From Streptomyces litmocidini (GTDB lineage: Bacteria > Actinomycetota > Actinomycetes > Streptomycetales > Streptomycetaceae): a DNA stretch of 64,000 bases. The position numbers were made by a program, and so were the translations under genes. The notes beneath the pieces are model-generated. The model had not been told where the DNA came from, did no database searches, and worked only from the letters and a program-made list of their open reading frames with translations. This document shows, one piece after another, positions 25,630 through 35,790 of this stretch. The stretch covers positions 620,001 to 684,000 of the forward strand of contig NZ_BMTQ01000001.1 of NCBI RefSeq assembly GCF_014649755.1. The letters are read 5' to 3'. Positions within the stretch are counted from its first letter, which is position 1. Each line of letters opens with the position of its first letter.

Positions 25630-26235
25630 TGAGATCCCCCCGGATTAGGCGCCATGGACACCTCAGTGAGCCTGCGGTGAATGGTGCGGTCTGGCTTGAA
25701 GTTATGCGCCCCTATGCCCTCCTCACCACATACGAATGCGTGAGAAACCGCACCCACCACATCAGGCAGAGGCGTACAACTCTTCAGCTCCTCACGCGTC
25801 CGCACGGAAACTCCGCCGCCTGCCGGGCGGAGGCCGACCGCACCATCCCGTCACGGGGCCACCTCCCCACGGGCGGGCGCCCGTCCAGCAGCCTCAAACC
25901 ACACGTGACGGTCCCTCAGGCGATGCGCCGTGCATGCGTCGCCTGTGCGTCACGCGCGTTGACCACGCATCAGAACACCGTAGTCAGGAGCAGCAGGGCG
26001 AAAAGGGCGGCGCTCGCCAGCAGGAACAGGAGAAGGGCGCGCCACTGCCGGATCCGGAGATCTTCGCGCTCGGCGCGGATCAGCGGCGCGATGGCCGCAG
26101 TGCCCCCACGGGCCTTCGAGGCCGGCTCGTGGACCACCTCGGCCGGGTACTTGTCGAGGACGACGCTCCGGCGGCTCGGTCACGAGGTCCCCTCCGCGCA
26201 CGGGCCGCCATCGCGGGCCGGGCCCCGATCGCCCG
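25630..26235. other. Noncoding interior of the island with a 3' gene fragment
   Basis: About 600 bp. Positions 25660-25770 are locally A+T-richer than the neighbourhood. On the minus strand 26163-25970 stays in frame for about 65 codons (VVLDKYPAEVV..., then a hydrophobic LLLFLLASAALFALLLL tail, then TGA) without a start codon. It looks like the C-terminus of a lost membrane protein. Confidence 0.5.
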
Positions 26236-26553
26236 TCAGGACCACAGGACGTGGCCTCCGCGAAGGCGTCGGCGACATATCGGCGACAGTGCGCTGCGGG
26301 CATCCCGGATCCGACTGCCAACCGCTCCTCTCGCCGCGAGCGACTGCGCTGGACCCGTACAAACCGGTGGGCGTCGGGATCCTGTGAGCGGACCTGGACG
26401 CGCCGTGCGAGCAGGGACACATGGTCGCCCGGATCTTCCACCGCCCAGGTTCTGTCGTCGAATGTCACGCCCGCATGCGGGCGGCAACGGCCGGACGAAC
26501 CCCCGCCCGGCATCGGACAGCTCATGGCGACGCATCGCGACACCACGACCCAC
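26236..26553 (-). pseudogene. IS5-family transposase remnant, right arm
   Basis: Starts VGRGVAMRRHELSDAGRGFVRPLPPACGRD, the same N-terminus as the left arm but opposite strand. In the next frame a TFDDRT segment corresponds to the (L/V)DDRTV of full IS5 transposases. After that no transposase similarity is seen. Only about the first 40 codons of the original gene survive. Confidence 0.6.
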
Positions 26554-26579
26554 CAGCAGTGATCATTCGAACACGGTGC

Positions 26580-26855
26580 CTAGAGGCCTAGCGTCCCCGA
26601 CAGGCCGGTGAGGCGGAGCAGGGCCCGCAGTTCGGGCCCCGCTCCGTGGAAGCGGATCCGGTGTCCCCGGCGCCCGGCGGCGAGCTTCAGCCGGGCGAGG
26701 ACGTCGACGGCGGCGAGGTCGGCGCCCGCGAGCGCGCCGACCTCGCAGACGACCTCGCCGGGCGGGGCGGCGGCGAGCTCGGCGCAGAGCCGGGCCAGCT
26801 CCTCCCCGGTGGGACGGGCGGGCAGGGTCACGACGAGCGGTTGACTGGTGTCCAC
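26580..26855 (-). CDS. STAS-domain protein (anti-sigma-factor-antagonist fold)
   Basis: 91 aa, only a STAS domain: RPTGEELARLCAELAA, VCEVGALAGADLAAVDVLARLKLAA, RIRFHGAGPELRALLRLTGL. Classical antagonists (SpoIIAA, RsbV) have a phosphorylatable Ser in a D-S-S-G context at the start of the second helix; here it reads GADLAAVD, so phosphorylation control is probably absent. Ends in CTAG, adjacent to the right edge of the IS island. Confidence 0.8.
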   Translation of the reverse strand: MDTSQPLVVTLPARPTGEELARLCAELAAAPPGEVVCEVGALAGADLAAVDVLARLKLAAGRRGHRIRFHGAGPELRALLRLTGLSGTLGL

Positions 26856-27067
26856 GTTCCGTACGACCGTCCGGGTCCACGGAACTCATCGCCGTCCTGC
26901 GGATCGCGGCCCGGCGCTCGGCCCGCGGGAAGCTCGGCGGTGTCGGGGGTGAGGCCGAAGGGGGCGGGGAGAAGGATCTCCTCGCCGGACGGGACCGCGC
27001 TCAGCACGCGGCAGACGTCCCCCTCCGGTTCACCGGCCCCGTTCGCCCGAAGGCGTCGGAGGAACAT
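26828..27067 (-). pseudogene. Possible C-terminal fragment of an Uma2-family gene
   Basis: 79 codons from ATG 27067, overlapping the start of the STAS gene. The segment VPSGEEILLPAPFGLTPDTAELP resembles the conserved end of Uma2 (DUF820) nuclease-fold proteins (..G..(L/V)xLPxPFxLxLDTxxL). The catalytic N-terminal part is absent, so this would be a remnant. Low confidence. Confidence 0.35.
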
Positions 27068-27073
27068 GCCGCC

Positions 27074-28351
27074 CTACGCGATGCGGTCCAGCACGATCGG
27101 GTCCGGGGTGAACGCCGTGCCCTCCGGCGCGATGTCCCACGCCCCCGACAGGGACTCCAGGGCGTAGTCGAACTTCTCCGGGGTGTCCGTGTGGAGGGTC
27201 AGCAGCGGCTGGCCCGCCGTCACCGTGTCGCCCGGCTTCGCGTGGAGCTCGACACCGGCGCCCGCCTGCACCGGGTCCTCCTTGCGGGCGCGGCCCGCGC
27301 CCAGGCGCCAGGCGGCGATGCCGATGTCGTACGCGTCGAGGCGGGTGAGGACACCGGTCGACGGGGCCGTGACGACGTGCTGCTCGCGGGCGACCGGGAG
27401 GGTCGCGTCCGGGTCGCCGCCCTGGGCCGCGATCATCCGGCGCCAGACGTCCATCGCCGAGCCGTCCTTGAGGGCCTTCGCCGGGTCGGCGTCCTTGATG
27501 CCGGCGGCGGCCAGCATCTCGGCCGCGAGGGCGATCGTGAGCTCGACGACGTCCGCCGGGCCGCCGCCCGCGAGGACCTCGACCGACTCGCGGACCTCCA
27601 GGGCGTTGCCGGCGGTGAGGCCGAGCGGGGTGGACATGTCGGTGAGGAGCGCGACCGTCTTCACGCCGCTGTCGGTGCCCAGGCCGACCATCGTCCGCGC
27701 CAGTTCCCGCGCGTCCTCGATGTTCTTCATGAAGGCGCCGGTGCCGACCTTGACGTCCAGGACGAGCGAGCCGGTGCCCTCGGCGATCTTCTTGGACATG
27801 ATGGACGAGGCGATCAGCGGGATCGCCTCGACCGTGCCGGTGACGTCGCGGAGCGCGTACAGCTTCTTGTCCGCCGGGGCCAGGCCGTCGCCCGCCGCGC
27901 AGATGACCGCGCCCGTGGTGTCGAGGACGTGCAGCATCTCCTCGTTGGAGAGCAGGGCGCGCCAGCCGGGGATGGACTCCAGCTTGTCGAGCGTGCCGCC
28001 GGTGTGGCCGAGGCCGCGGCCGGAGAGCTGCGGCACGGCCGCGCCGCAGGCCGCGACGAGCGGGGCGAGCGGCAGGGTGATCTTGTCGCCGACGCCGCCG
28101 GTGGAGTGCTTGTCGGCGGTGGGGCGGGAGAGCGCGTCGAAGTTCATGCGCTCTCCGGACGCGATCATGGCGGCGGTCCAGCGGGCGATCTCCGCGCGGT
28201 TCATGCCGTTCAGCAGGATGGCCATGGCCAGGGCGGACATCTGCTCGTCGGCGACCACACCGCGGGTGTACGCGTCGATGACCCAGTCGATCTGCTCGGG
28301 GCTCAGCTCGCCCTTGTCCCGCTTGGTGCGGATGACGGAGATGACGTCCAT
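27074..28351 (-). CDS. deoA: Thymidine (pyrimidine-nucleoside) phosphorylase
   Basis: 425 aa. Phosphorolyses thymidine, deoxyuridine or uridine to base plus sugar-1-phosphate. Signatures are IRTKRDKGELSPEQIDWVIDAYTRG at the start, DKHSTGGVGDKITLPLAP (phosphate/glycine loop), SGRGLGHTGGTLDKLESIPG, and KVGTGAFMKN later. ATG 28351, with GAGGC upstream. It has its own promoter with operator CTACGCGCATAG 15 bp away, and lies downstream of cdd behind a terminator, so it is a separate unit of the nucleoside regulon. Confidence 0.95.
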   Translation of the reverse strand: MDVISVIRTKRDKGELSPEQIDWVIDAYTRGVVADEQMSALAMAILLNGMNRAEIARWTAAMIASGERMNFDALSRPTADKHSTGGVGDKITLPLAPLVAACGAAVPQLSGRGLGHTGGTLDKLESIPGWRALLSNEEMLHVLDTTGAVICAAGDGLAPADKKLYALRDVTGTVEAIPLIASSIMSKKIAEGTGSLVLDVKVGTGAFMKNIEDARELARTMVGLGTDSGVKTVALLTDMSTPLGLTAGNALEVRESVEVLAGGGPADVVELTIALAAEMLAAAGIKDADPAKALKDGSAMDVWRRMIAAQGGDPDATLPVAREQHVVTAPSTGVLTRLDAYDIGIAAWRLGAGRARKEDPVQAGAGVELHAKPGDTVTAGQPLLTLHTDTPEKFDYALESLSGAWDIAPEGTAFTPDPIVLDRIA

Positions 28352-28365
28352 GGTGGTGCCTCTTT

Positions 28366-28377
28366 CTACGCGCATAG
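28366..28377. promoter_or_regulatory. Operator CTACGCGCATAG upstream of deoA
   Basis: One mismatch (G to A at position 9) from the perfect palindrome, 15 bp before the deoA start. Confidence 0.7.
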
Positions 28378-28389
28378 AGGGGGAAAGGG

Positions 28390-28426
28390 GGAGCGACCCT
28401 TCCCATCGTGCCGGAAGGGCCGCTCC
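28390..28426 (-). terminator. Terminator after cdd
   Basis: GGAGCGACCCTTCC and GGAAGGGCCGCTCC pair over 14 bp with one mismatch and a 9-nt loop, 7 nt after the cdd stop. It separates the transporter-cdd operon from deoA. Confidence 0.75.
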
Positions 28427-28432
28427 GAGGTG

Positions 28433-28828
28433 TTACTTGGCGAGGTGGTCCGGGCCGAAGGCCTGCGGGAGCATCTCGGCCAGGGTCAGGAACCCGGCCG
28501 GGGTCTCCAGGACGAGCTCGGGGCCGCCGAACTCGTACAGGAGCTGCCGGCAGCGCCCGCACGGGACCAGGGACTCGCCCCGGCCGTCCACGCACACGAA
28601 GTGGGTCAGGCGCCCGCCGCCGGTCGCCTGCAGCTGGGAGACGAGCCCGCACTCGGCGCACAGGCCGAGGCCGAAGGAGGCGTTCTCCACGTTGCAGCCG
28701 GAGATCACCCGCCCGTCGTCCACGAGGGCCGCCGCGCCGACCGGGTAGCCCGAGTACGGGGCGTACGCGTGGGACATCGCCTCGCGGGCGGTCTCCCGGA
28801 GGAGCTCCCAGTCGGGCGCCGGCGTCAC
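28433..28828 (-). CDS. cdd: Cytidine deaminase
   Basis: 131 aa. Converts (deoxy)cytidine to (deoxy)uridine. Zn site: NVENASFGLGLCAECG (Cys plus catalytic Glu region) and VPCGRCRQLLYEFGG (two Cys). Substrate loop YAPYSGYPVGAA is at residues 17-28. The GTG start overlaps the stop of the upstream permease gene (GTGA), so it is the last gene of the nucleoside ABC operon; its product feeds DeoA. Confidence 0.95.
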   Translation of the reverse strand: MTPAPDWELLRETAREAMSHAYAPYSGYPVGAAALVDDGRVISGCNVENASFGLGLCAECGLVSQLQATGGGRLTHFVCVDGRGESLVPCGRCRQLLYEFGGPELVLETPAGFLTLAEMLPQAFGPDHLAK

Positions 28829-30087
28829 TTGCCCTGGCCCTTCCGGTACGGCAGGCCGTCCGCCTTCGGCATCCGCAGGCGCTGCGCCGAGAGGGCGAGC
28901 ACCAGCAGGGTGGTGATGTACGGGGCGGCGTCGACGAACTGGCTCGGGACCTCGTCGGTCAGGCCGTACCAGAGGAAGAAGGCCGCGGAGAAGGCGGCGG
29001 AGATGGCCGCCGCCACGTACTTCTTCTTGTACAGCTGCCACAGCGCGGCGATCACCAGGAGCAGCGCGACGAGCAGCAGCAGCGCGTGGACGTTCTCGGC
29101 GCCGCCGCGGATCTTGAGACTGTCGGTGAAGCCGAAGAGGCTCGCGCCGAGCGCCATGCCGCCGGGCATCCAGTTGCCGAAGATCATCGCGGCGAGACCG
29201 ATGTAACCGCGGCCGCCGGTCTGGCCCTCCTGGTAGATGCCGGTGGAGACGATCGCGAGGAAGGCGCCGCCGAGGCCGGCGAGGCCGCCGGAGACGACGA
29301 CGGCGATGTACTTGTACTTGTAGACGTTGACGCCGAGGGACTCGGCCGCGACCGGGTTCTCACCGCAGGAGCGCAGTCGCAGGCCGAAGGCCGTGCGCCA
29401 GAGCAGCCACCAGGTGGCCGGGATGAGCAGGGCGGCCACGATCGTCAGCAGCGACAGGTGGGTGACCAGGCCGCCGAGGATGCCGGCGAGGTCCGAGATC
29501 AGGAACCAGTGCTTCTGCTGGAGGTCGATCAGCCAGTCCGAGAGTCCCGGAACGGTGATGTCGGTGATCTGGTCGATCCGCGGGGACTGCTTGGAGGAGC
29601 CGCCCTCGGCCTTGTCGAAGGTGAAGTTCGACAGGTACTGGGTGAAGCCGACCGCCAGGATGTTGATCGCCACACCGGAGACGATGTGGTTCACGTTGAA
29701 CGTGACGGTGATGATCGCGTGCAGGAGGCCGCCGAGCGCGCCGCCGAGGATGCCGACGACGACACCCGTCCACGGGCCCCACTGGTAGCCGGCCCAGGCG
29801 CCGAACCAGGTGCCGAGGATCATCATGCCTTCGAGGCCGATGTTCACGACGCCCGCGCGCTCGGCCCACAGACCGCCGAGACCGGCCATGGCGATCGGCA
29901 CGGCGAGCTGGAGCGCGCCGGAGATCTGGCCGACGGAGGTGAGGTCGTTGGCCCCGGAGACGACGCGGACGAGCGAGAAGAGGACGAGGCCCGCCGCGAC
30001 GATCAGCAGGATCCAGGGCCAGGTCAGCTTGCGGCGTCCGGCCTTCTTGGGCGCGGCGCTCGGCTTGGCAACGGTGCCGGTCGTCAT
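28825..30087 (-). CDS. Nucleoside ABC transporter permease (BmpA system)
   Basis: 420 aa, about ten helices. The segment LWAERAGVVNIGLEGMMILGTWFGAWAG is the conserved start region of branched-chain/BmpA-type permeases, and GENPVAAESLGVNVYKYKY is the cytoplasmic coupling loop facing the ATPase. Starts in the stop of the previous permease gene (ATGA). Forms a heterodimer with the next protein in the list to move nucleosides across the membrane. Confidence 0.9.
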   Translation of the reverse strand: MTTGTVAKPSAAPKKAGRRKLTWPWILLIVAAGLVLFSLVRVVSGANDLTSVGQISGALQLAVPIAMAGLGGLWAERAGVVNIGLEGMMILGTWFGAWAGYQWGPWTGVVVGILGGALGGLLHAIITVTFNVNHIVSGVAINILAVGFTQYLSNFTFDKAEGGSSKQSPRIDQITDITVPGLSDWLIDLQQKHWFLISDLAGILGGLVTHLSLLTIVAALLIPATWWLLWRTAFGLRLRSCGENPVAAESLGVNVYKYKYIAVVVSGGLAGLGGAFLAIVSTGIYQEGQTGGRGYIGLAAMIFGNWMPGGMALGASLFGFTDSLKIRGGAENVHALLLLVALLLVIAALWQLYKKKYVAAAISAAFSAAFFLWYGLTDEVPSQFVDAAPYITTLLVLALSAQRLRMPKADGLPYRKGQGK

Positions 30088-31195
30088 GCCGTCACCTCCT
30101 TGTCGGTCTTGATGGCGCCGCCGGCGGCGAGCTCCTCGCCGACCTTCTGCTGCTGGCGGCGGAGGCCGTAACGGCGGACGAGCTCGTAGGAGACGACCAC
30201 GGCGATCACGATGATGCCCTGCATGATCTGCGTGATCTCCTTCGGGTACCCCGCGATGTCCAGGCTGGAGGACGCCTTCTCGAGGAACGCGAAGAGGAGG
30301 GCTGCGAAGAGGATGCCGACCGGGTGGTTGCGGCCGAGCAGCGCGACGGTGATGGCGGTGAAGCCGACGCCGACCGGGAAGGCGAGGCTGTACGTGTGCG
30401 ACTCGCCGAGCAGGATCGGCATGCCGGCCAGACCGGCGAGGCCACCCGAGATCAGCATCGCGGTGATGATCATCTTCTTGGCGTCGACGCCGCTGGCCTG
30501 GGCCGCGGACTCGCTCTCACCGGTGGCGCGCAGGTCGAAGCCGAAGCGGGTGCGGTTGATGACGAACCAGTAGACGACGCCGAGCGCGAGCGCGACGAAG
30601 GTGAAGCCGTAGATCTGGCCGCCCTCGCCCATGTCGATGCCCGGGAACCAGCCGGACTCGGGGATCTGACCGGTGGTGAGGTCGTTGGAGCCGGCGGGCT
30701 GGACGCCGAAGTTCTTCGGCAGGATCAGCCAGGCCACCAGGGAGGTGGTGATGGCGTTGAGCATGATCGTGGAGACGACCTCGGAGACACCGCGGGTGGT
30801 CTTCAGGATGCCCGCGATACCGGCCCAGAGGGCACCGGTCGCGACGGCGACGAGCACGATGACCAGGATGTGCAGCGGACCGGGCAGGTCGACGGCCGCG
30901 CCGACGAGCGCCGAGACCATCGCGGCGAGGCGGTACTGGCCCTCGACGCCGATGTTGAAGAGGTTCATCCGGAAGCCGATGGACACGGCCAGGGCCGCCA
31001 GATAGAGGATCGCCGTGTAGTTGACGATCAGGACCTGGACGTCGGAGTACCCGGCGTTCTCGATCATCAGGCGGATCGGCTCGATCGGGTCGAGGCCCGT
31101 CGCGAGCAGCACCAGGACGGTGAGCACGAAGGAGGTGACCAGAGCGAGCACGGGGCCGGCGGCCCCGATGATCAGCTTGTCCTTGTCGATCTTCA

Positions 31196-31199
<4 letters not shown>
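30084..31199 (-). CDS. Nucleoside ABC transporter permease (BmpA system)
   Basis: 371 aa, about nine helices. FRMNLFNIGVEGQYRLAAMVSALVGAA and GESESAAQASGVDAKKMII are the two conserved family blocks, the latter being the coupling loop. ATG overlaps the stop of the ATPase gene (ATGA). Pair partner of the 28825-30087 product. Confidence 0.9.
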
Positions 31200-32833
<1,634 letters not shown>

Positions 32834-32909
32834 GACGCACTCTCCTTGGCCGGAAGGAGTGGGAGCGGGGAGGGCAGGGCGGGGCGAAGCTATCGTGCCA
32901 GGGAGACAT

Positions 32910-32921
32910 CTACACGCGTAG
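32910..32921. promoter_or_regulatory. Operator CTACACGCGTAG upstream of the ABC operon
   Basis: One change from the nucleoside palindrome, 77 bp ahead of the ATPase start, so the transporter-cdd operon can be controlled apart from bmp. Confidence 0.7.
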
Positions 32922-32954
32922 CACTGCCGAAAAGTGAAAACCCGTACGGGAATG

Positions 32955-33005
32955 GGCCCGGGGCCCGGGATCCGGTGGGGGTGCCACCGGACGCCGGGCC
33001 CGGGC
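32955..33005 (-). terminator. bmp terminator hairpin
   Basis: Inner stem TCCGGTGG/CCACCGGA (32971-32978 with 32984-32991) extended by GC-rich outer arms (GCCCGGG type), 23 nt past the bmp stop. A partial terminator here would give more binding protein than membrane components. Confidence 0.7.
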
Positions 33006-33027
33006 TCAGGTCGTGACCTGGGCGTCC

Positions 33028-34092
33028 TTACGGAGCGGTCTTGACCGTGATCTTGCCGTCGACGATCTCCTTCTTCGCCTTGTCCACCGCGGCGATGAGG
33101 TCCGTCATCTTCGTGTACGCCGGGTTGGAGTCGGCCAGGCCGACGCCGTTGGTGGCGAGGCCGTAGCGGATCTCGCCGGTCTGCGGCTTGCCGTCCTTGA
33201 CCGACTTGATCACGTTGTAGACCGAGCCGGAGACGTCCTTGGTGACCGAGGTCAGGATGTGGTCCTTGTACGCGGCCAGACCCGCCTGCTTGTACTGGTC
33301 GGAGTCGACGCCGATGGCCCACTTGCCCGCGGTGGCGGTGGCCTCGATGGCGCCGGCGCCGGCGAGACCGGCGGCGGCGTAGATCACGTCGGCGCCCTTG
33401 TCGAGCTGGCCCTCCGCGGCGGCCTTGCCCAGGTCGGGCTTCGAGAAGCCGTCGAAGTTCGGCGGCTGGGTCAGGTACTGGGTGAGCACCTTCGCCTTGG
33501 GGTTGGTGTCCTTGACGCCCTGCGTGAAGCCCGCCTCGAACTTCTTGATCAGCGGGACCTCGACGCCGCCGATGAAGCCGACCGTGCCGGTCTTGGACGC
33601 CTTGGCGGCGGCGACGCCGGCCAGGTAGGAGCCCTGCTCCTCGTTGAAGACGAGGTTGGCGATGTTCGGGCCGGTCTTCGACGTGTCGTCGATGAGGCCG
33701 AAGGTGGTCTTCGGGAAGGACTTGGCGACCTTCTCGATGGCCGGGGCGTAGGAGAAGCCGACGCCGATGACCGGGTTGTTCCCGGCGCGGGCCAGCGAGG
33801 TGAGGCGCGCGACCTTGTCGGCGTCGCTCTCGCCCTGCGACGGCTCGGCCTCGGCGCCCTTGACGCCGAGCTCGTCCTCGGCCTTCTTCAGGCCGGCGTA
33901 GGCGGCGTCGTTGAACGACTGGTCGCCACGGCCGCCGATGTCGTACGCGATGGCGGCCTTGAGGGCGCCCGACGCCGAGGACGAGCTGGAGCTCGAACCC
34001 GTGTCGTTGGACGACTTGCCGCACGCGGTGGCGGACAGCGCGAGCGCCGCGGAGGCGATGCCCACGGTCGTGATCCTGGTGATCCGGCGCAA
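33028..34092 (-). CDS. BMP-family nucleoside-binding lipoprotein
   Basis: 354 aa. Lipobox SATAC at residues 20-24 and a Ser-rich linker to about 42, then the two-lobed binding domain (IAYDIGGRGDQSFNDAAYAG, PVIGVGFSYAPAIEKVAK, GADVIYAAAGLAGAGAIEA, WAIGVDSDQ). PnrA/BmpA-like proteins capture nucleosides for an ABC permease. The start is TTG 34092 with GAAGGGA 8 nt before it. An operator (TAACGCGCGTAG) is 63 bp upstream, and the ABC genes follow. Confidence 0.92.
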   Translation of the reverse strand: MRRITRITTVGIASAALALSATACGKSSNDTGSSSSSSSASGALKAAIAYDIGGRGDQSFNDAAYAGLKKAEDELGVKGAEAEPSQGESDADKVARLTSLARAGNNPVIGVGFSYAPAIEKVAKSFPKTTFGLIDDTSKTGPNIANLVFNEEQGSYLAGVAAAKASKTGTVGFIGGVEVPLIKKFEAGFTQGVKDTNPKAKVLTQYLTQPPNFDGFSKPDLGKAAAEGQLDKGADVIYAAAGLAGAGAIEATATAGKWAIGVDSDQYKQAGLAAYKDHILTSVTKDVSGSVYNVIKSVKDGKPQTGEIRYGLATNGVGLADSNPAYTKMTDLIAAVDKAKKEIVDGKITVKTAP

Positions 34093-34154
34093 GAGGAGGG
34101 TCCCTTCAAGACTGACCGAAAGCGCCTCTTCCGGCGCTGGTTTCGCGGCGATCG

Positions 34155-34166
34155 TAACGCGCGTAG
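34155..34166. promoter_or_regulatory. Operator TAACGCGCGTAG upstream of bmp
   Basis: Ten of 12 bases, including the whole ACGCGCGTAG part, match the nucleoside palindrome. 63 bp before the bmp TTG start. Confidence 0.6.
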
Positions 34167-34359
34167 ATGTCAGTTAAAGACCCGTTCATGAGTCGTTATC
34201 GGATCGTCGCGAACCGGCCAGTCGAGGCGACCGGGGGCGTTCGGCCCGGTACTGCCGGTTATACCGCCGGGGACAGGCGTTCGAACGGGGTTCGGGGGGC
34301 GGCGCGCCGGGCGATGGGCCGAGCGTGGGACGGGGATGGACCGGACGGATGAAGGGCCC

Positions 34360-34401
34360 CTCCGGGCCGCCCGCACGGGCCTCCGGGCCGCCCGCACGGG
34401 C
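34360..34401. repeat. Two tandem 21-bp repeats
   Basis: A 21-bp unit beginning CTCCGGGCCGCC and ending GCACGGGC is repeated exactly at 34360-34380 and 34381-34401. Confidence 0.85.
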
Positions 34402-34453
34402 CCTTCCCCGGCCCGTGCGGCGCCCTTCCGCCCGGTTCTCCGTCCGGCCGGGG

Positions 34454-35674
34454 TCAGGACTGGGGCATGGCGTCGAGGAGGGCCGCGGCCGTGAAGAGCT
34501 CCACGCCGGCTTCGATGCACCGCTCGTCCACGTCGAAGTCGCCGGCGTGCAGGTCGCGGACCCGGGTGTCGCCGGGAGTGCGGACGCCGAGGCGGGCCAT
34601 GGCGCCGGGGACGTGCTCCAGGTACCAGGAGAAGTCCTCGCCGCCGAGGCTCTGCTCGGTGTCCTCGATCGCGTACGGCCCGCGGCGGGCCGCCATCGCG
34701 TCGCGGAGCAGCTCGGCGACGACCGGGTCGTTGACGACCGGGGGGACGCCGCGGACGTAGGTGACGGTCGACTTGGCCCGGTGCAGGGTGGCGACCTCGT
34801 CGATCGCGGCGTGGACCAGGTCGGGCGCGTCCCGCCAGGCGGGCAGGTCGAGGCAGCGGACGGTGCCGGAGAGCTCGGCGTGCTGCGGGATGACGTTGGG
34901 GGCGTGGCCGGCCTCGATGCGGCCCCAGGTCACGGAGAGGCCGGAGCGGGCGTCGACGCGGCGGGCGAGGACGGCGGGGACGTCGGTGGCGACCCGGGCG
35001 GCGGCGGTGACGAGGTCGGTGGTGAGGTGCGGGCGGGCGGTGTGGCCGCCGGGGCCGTCGAGGGTGATCTCCAGGCGGTCGCAGGCGGAGGTGATGGGGC
35101 CCGCCCGGAGCCCGATCTTCCCGGCGTCGACCCGGGGGTCGCAGTGGACGGCGATGATCCGGCCGACGCCGTCCAGGACCCCGGCCTCGACGACGTCGGC
35201 GGCGCCGCCGGGCAGGACCTCCTCGGCGGGCTGGAAGACGAGCCGCACGGCGTTCGGCAGGAGGCCCTGGCGGTCGAGTTCGGCGAGGACGAGTCCGGCA
35301 CCGAGGACGGTGGTGGTGTGGACGTCGTGTCCGCAGGCGTGGGCGCGGTTGGCCACGGTGGAGCGGTAGGCGACGGTCTTGGCGTCGGGGATGGGCAGGG
35401 CGTCGATGTCGGCGCGGATCGCGAGCATGGACCGGCCGACGGCCCGGCTGCCGATGTCACAGAAGAGTCCGGTGCCGCCCGGCAGGACCTCCGGCGCGAG
35501 GCCGGCCGCCTCCAGGCGGGCCTTGAGCGCGGCGGTCGTACGGAACTCCTGGTTCCCGAGCTCGGGGTGCATGTGCAAGTCCCTGCGGAAGGCGACGAGT
35601 TCGGCGCGCAGGGGTTCGGACAGCGTTCCGGGCAGGGTGACGGAGCCTGGCTCACGGGACTTCAACTGGTTCAC
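34454..35674 (-). CDS. M20-family amidohydrolase
   Basis: 406 aa. Metal-site motifs of M20/AmhX-type enzymes: FRRDLHMHPELGNQEF (His), ACGHDVHTTTVLGA, FQPAEEVLPGGA (Glu pair), the lid domain with DGPGGHTARP, and GGEDFSWYLEHVPGAM at the C-terminus. It hydrolyses an N-acyl amino acid or peptide-like amide; the exact substrate is unknown. The GTG at 35674 has only a weak SD, and an inverted repeat ACCCT-TTGA-AGGGT surrounds it. Confidence 0.88.
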   Translation of the reverse strand: MNQLKSREPGSVTLPGTLSEPLRAELVAFRRDLHMHPELGNQEFRTTAALKARLEAAGLAPEVLPGGTGLFCDIGSRAVGRSMLAIRADIDALPIPDAKTVAYRSTVANRAHACGHDVHTTTVLGAGLVLAELDRQGLLPNAVRLVFQPAEEVLPGGAADVVEAGVLDGVGRIIAVHCDPRVDAGKIGLRAGPITSACDRLEITLDGPGGHTARPHLTTDLVTAAARVATDVPAVLARRVDARSGLSVTWGRIEAGHAPNVIPQHAELSGTVRCLDLPAWRDAPDLVHAAIDEVATLHRAKSTVTYVRGVPPVVNDPVVAELLRDAMAARRGPYAIEDTEQSLGGEDFSWYLEHVPGAMARLGVRTPGDTRVRDLHAGDFDVDERCIEAGVELFTAAALLDAMPQS

Positions 35675-35790
35675 CCTTTGAAGGGTAGGCCCGCGGAGAG
35701 GTCAACTGCCCGTTGATCACGAGAATTTCAGCCCCTTAGGGGAAAGAATCTCGGTTTCCCAGGTATGAACCTCACTCCCAGTGGGTACGC

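Larger units (their letters stand above)
24311..26571. mobile_element. 2.26-kb decayed IS5-type island with 84-bp terminal inverted repeats
   Basis: The segment 24311-24394 is the reverse complement of 26488-26571 with one mismatch over 84 bp. Each arm begins TTCGAATGATCACTGC and contains the N-terminus of an IS5-like transposase pointing inward. TTCGAA, itself palindromic, is present at both outer ends and could be a target-site duplication. Between the arms are a minus-strand acyltransferase gene, a coding-like fragment and noncoding DNA. The transposase is broken on both sides, so the unit cannot move by itself. It looks like the scar of a composite element or of two opposed insertions carrying cargo. 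Confidence 0.75.
34093..34453. other. 361-bp intergenic region before bmp
   Basis: Holds the bmp operator (34155-34166), a 2 x 21-bp tandem repeat (34360-34401) flanked by GAAGGGCCC and GGGCCCTTC arms that can fold as a terminator for the M20 gene, and no gene that I can support. Confidence 0.6.
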
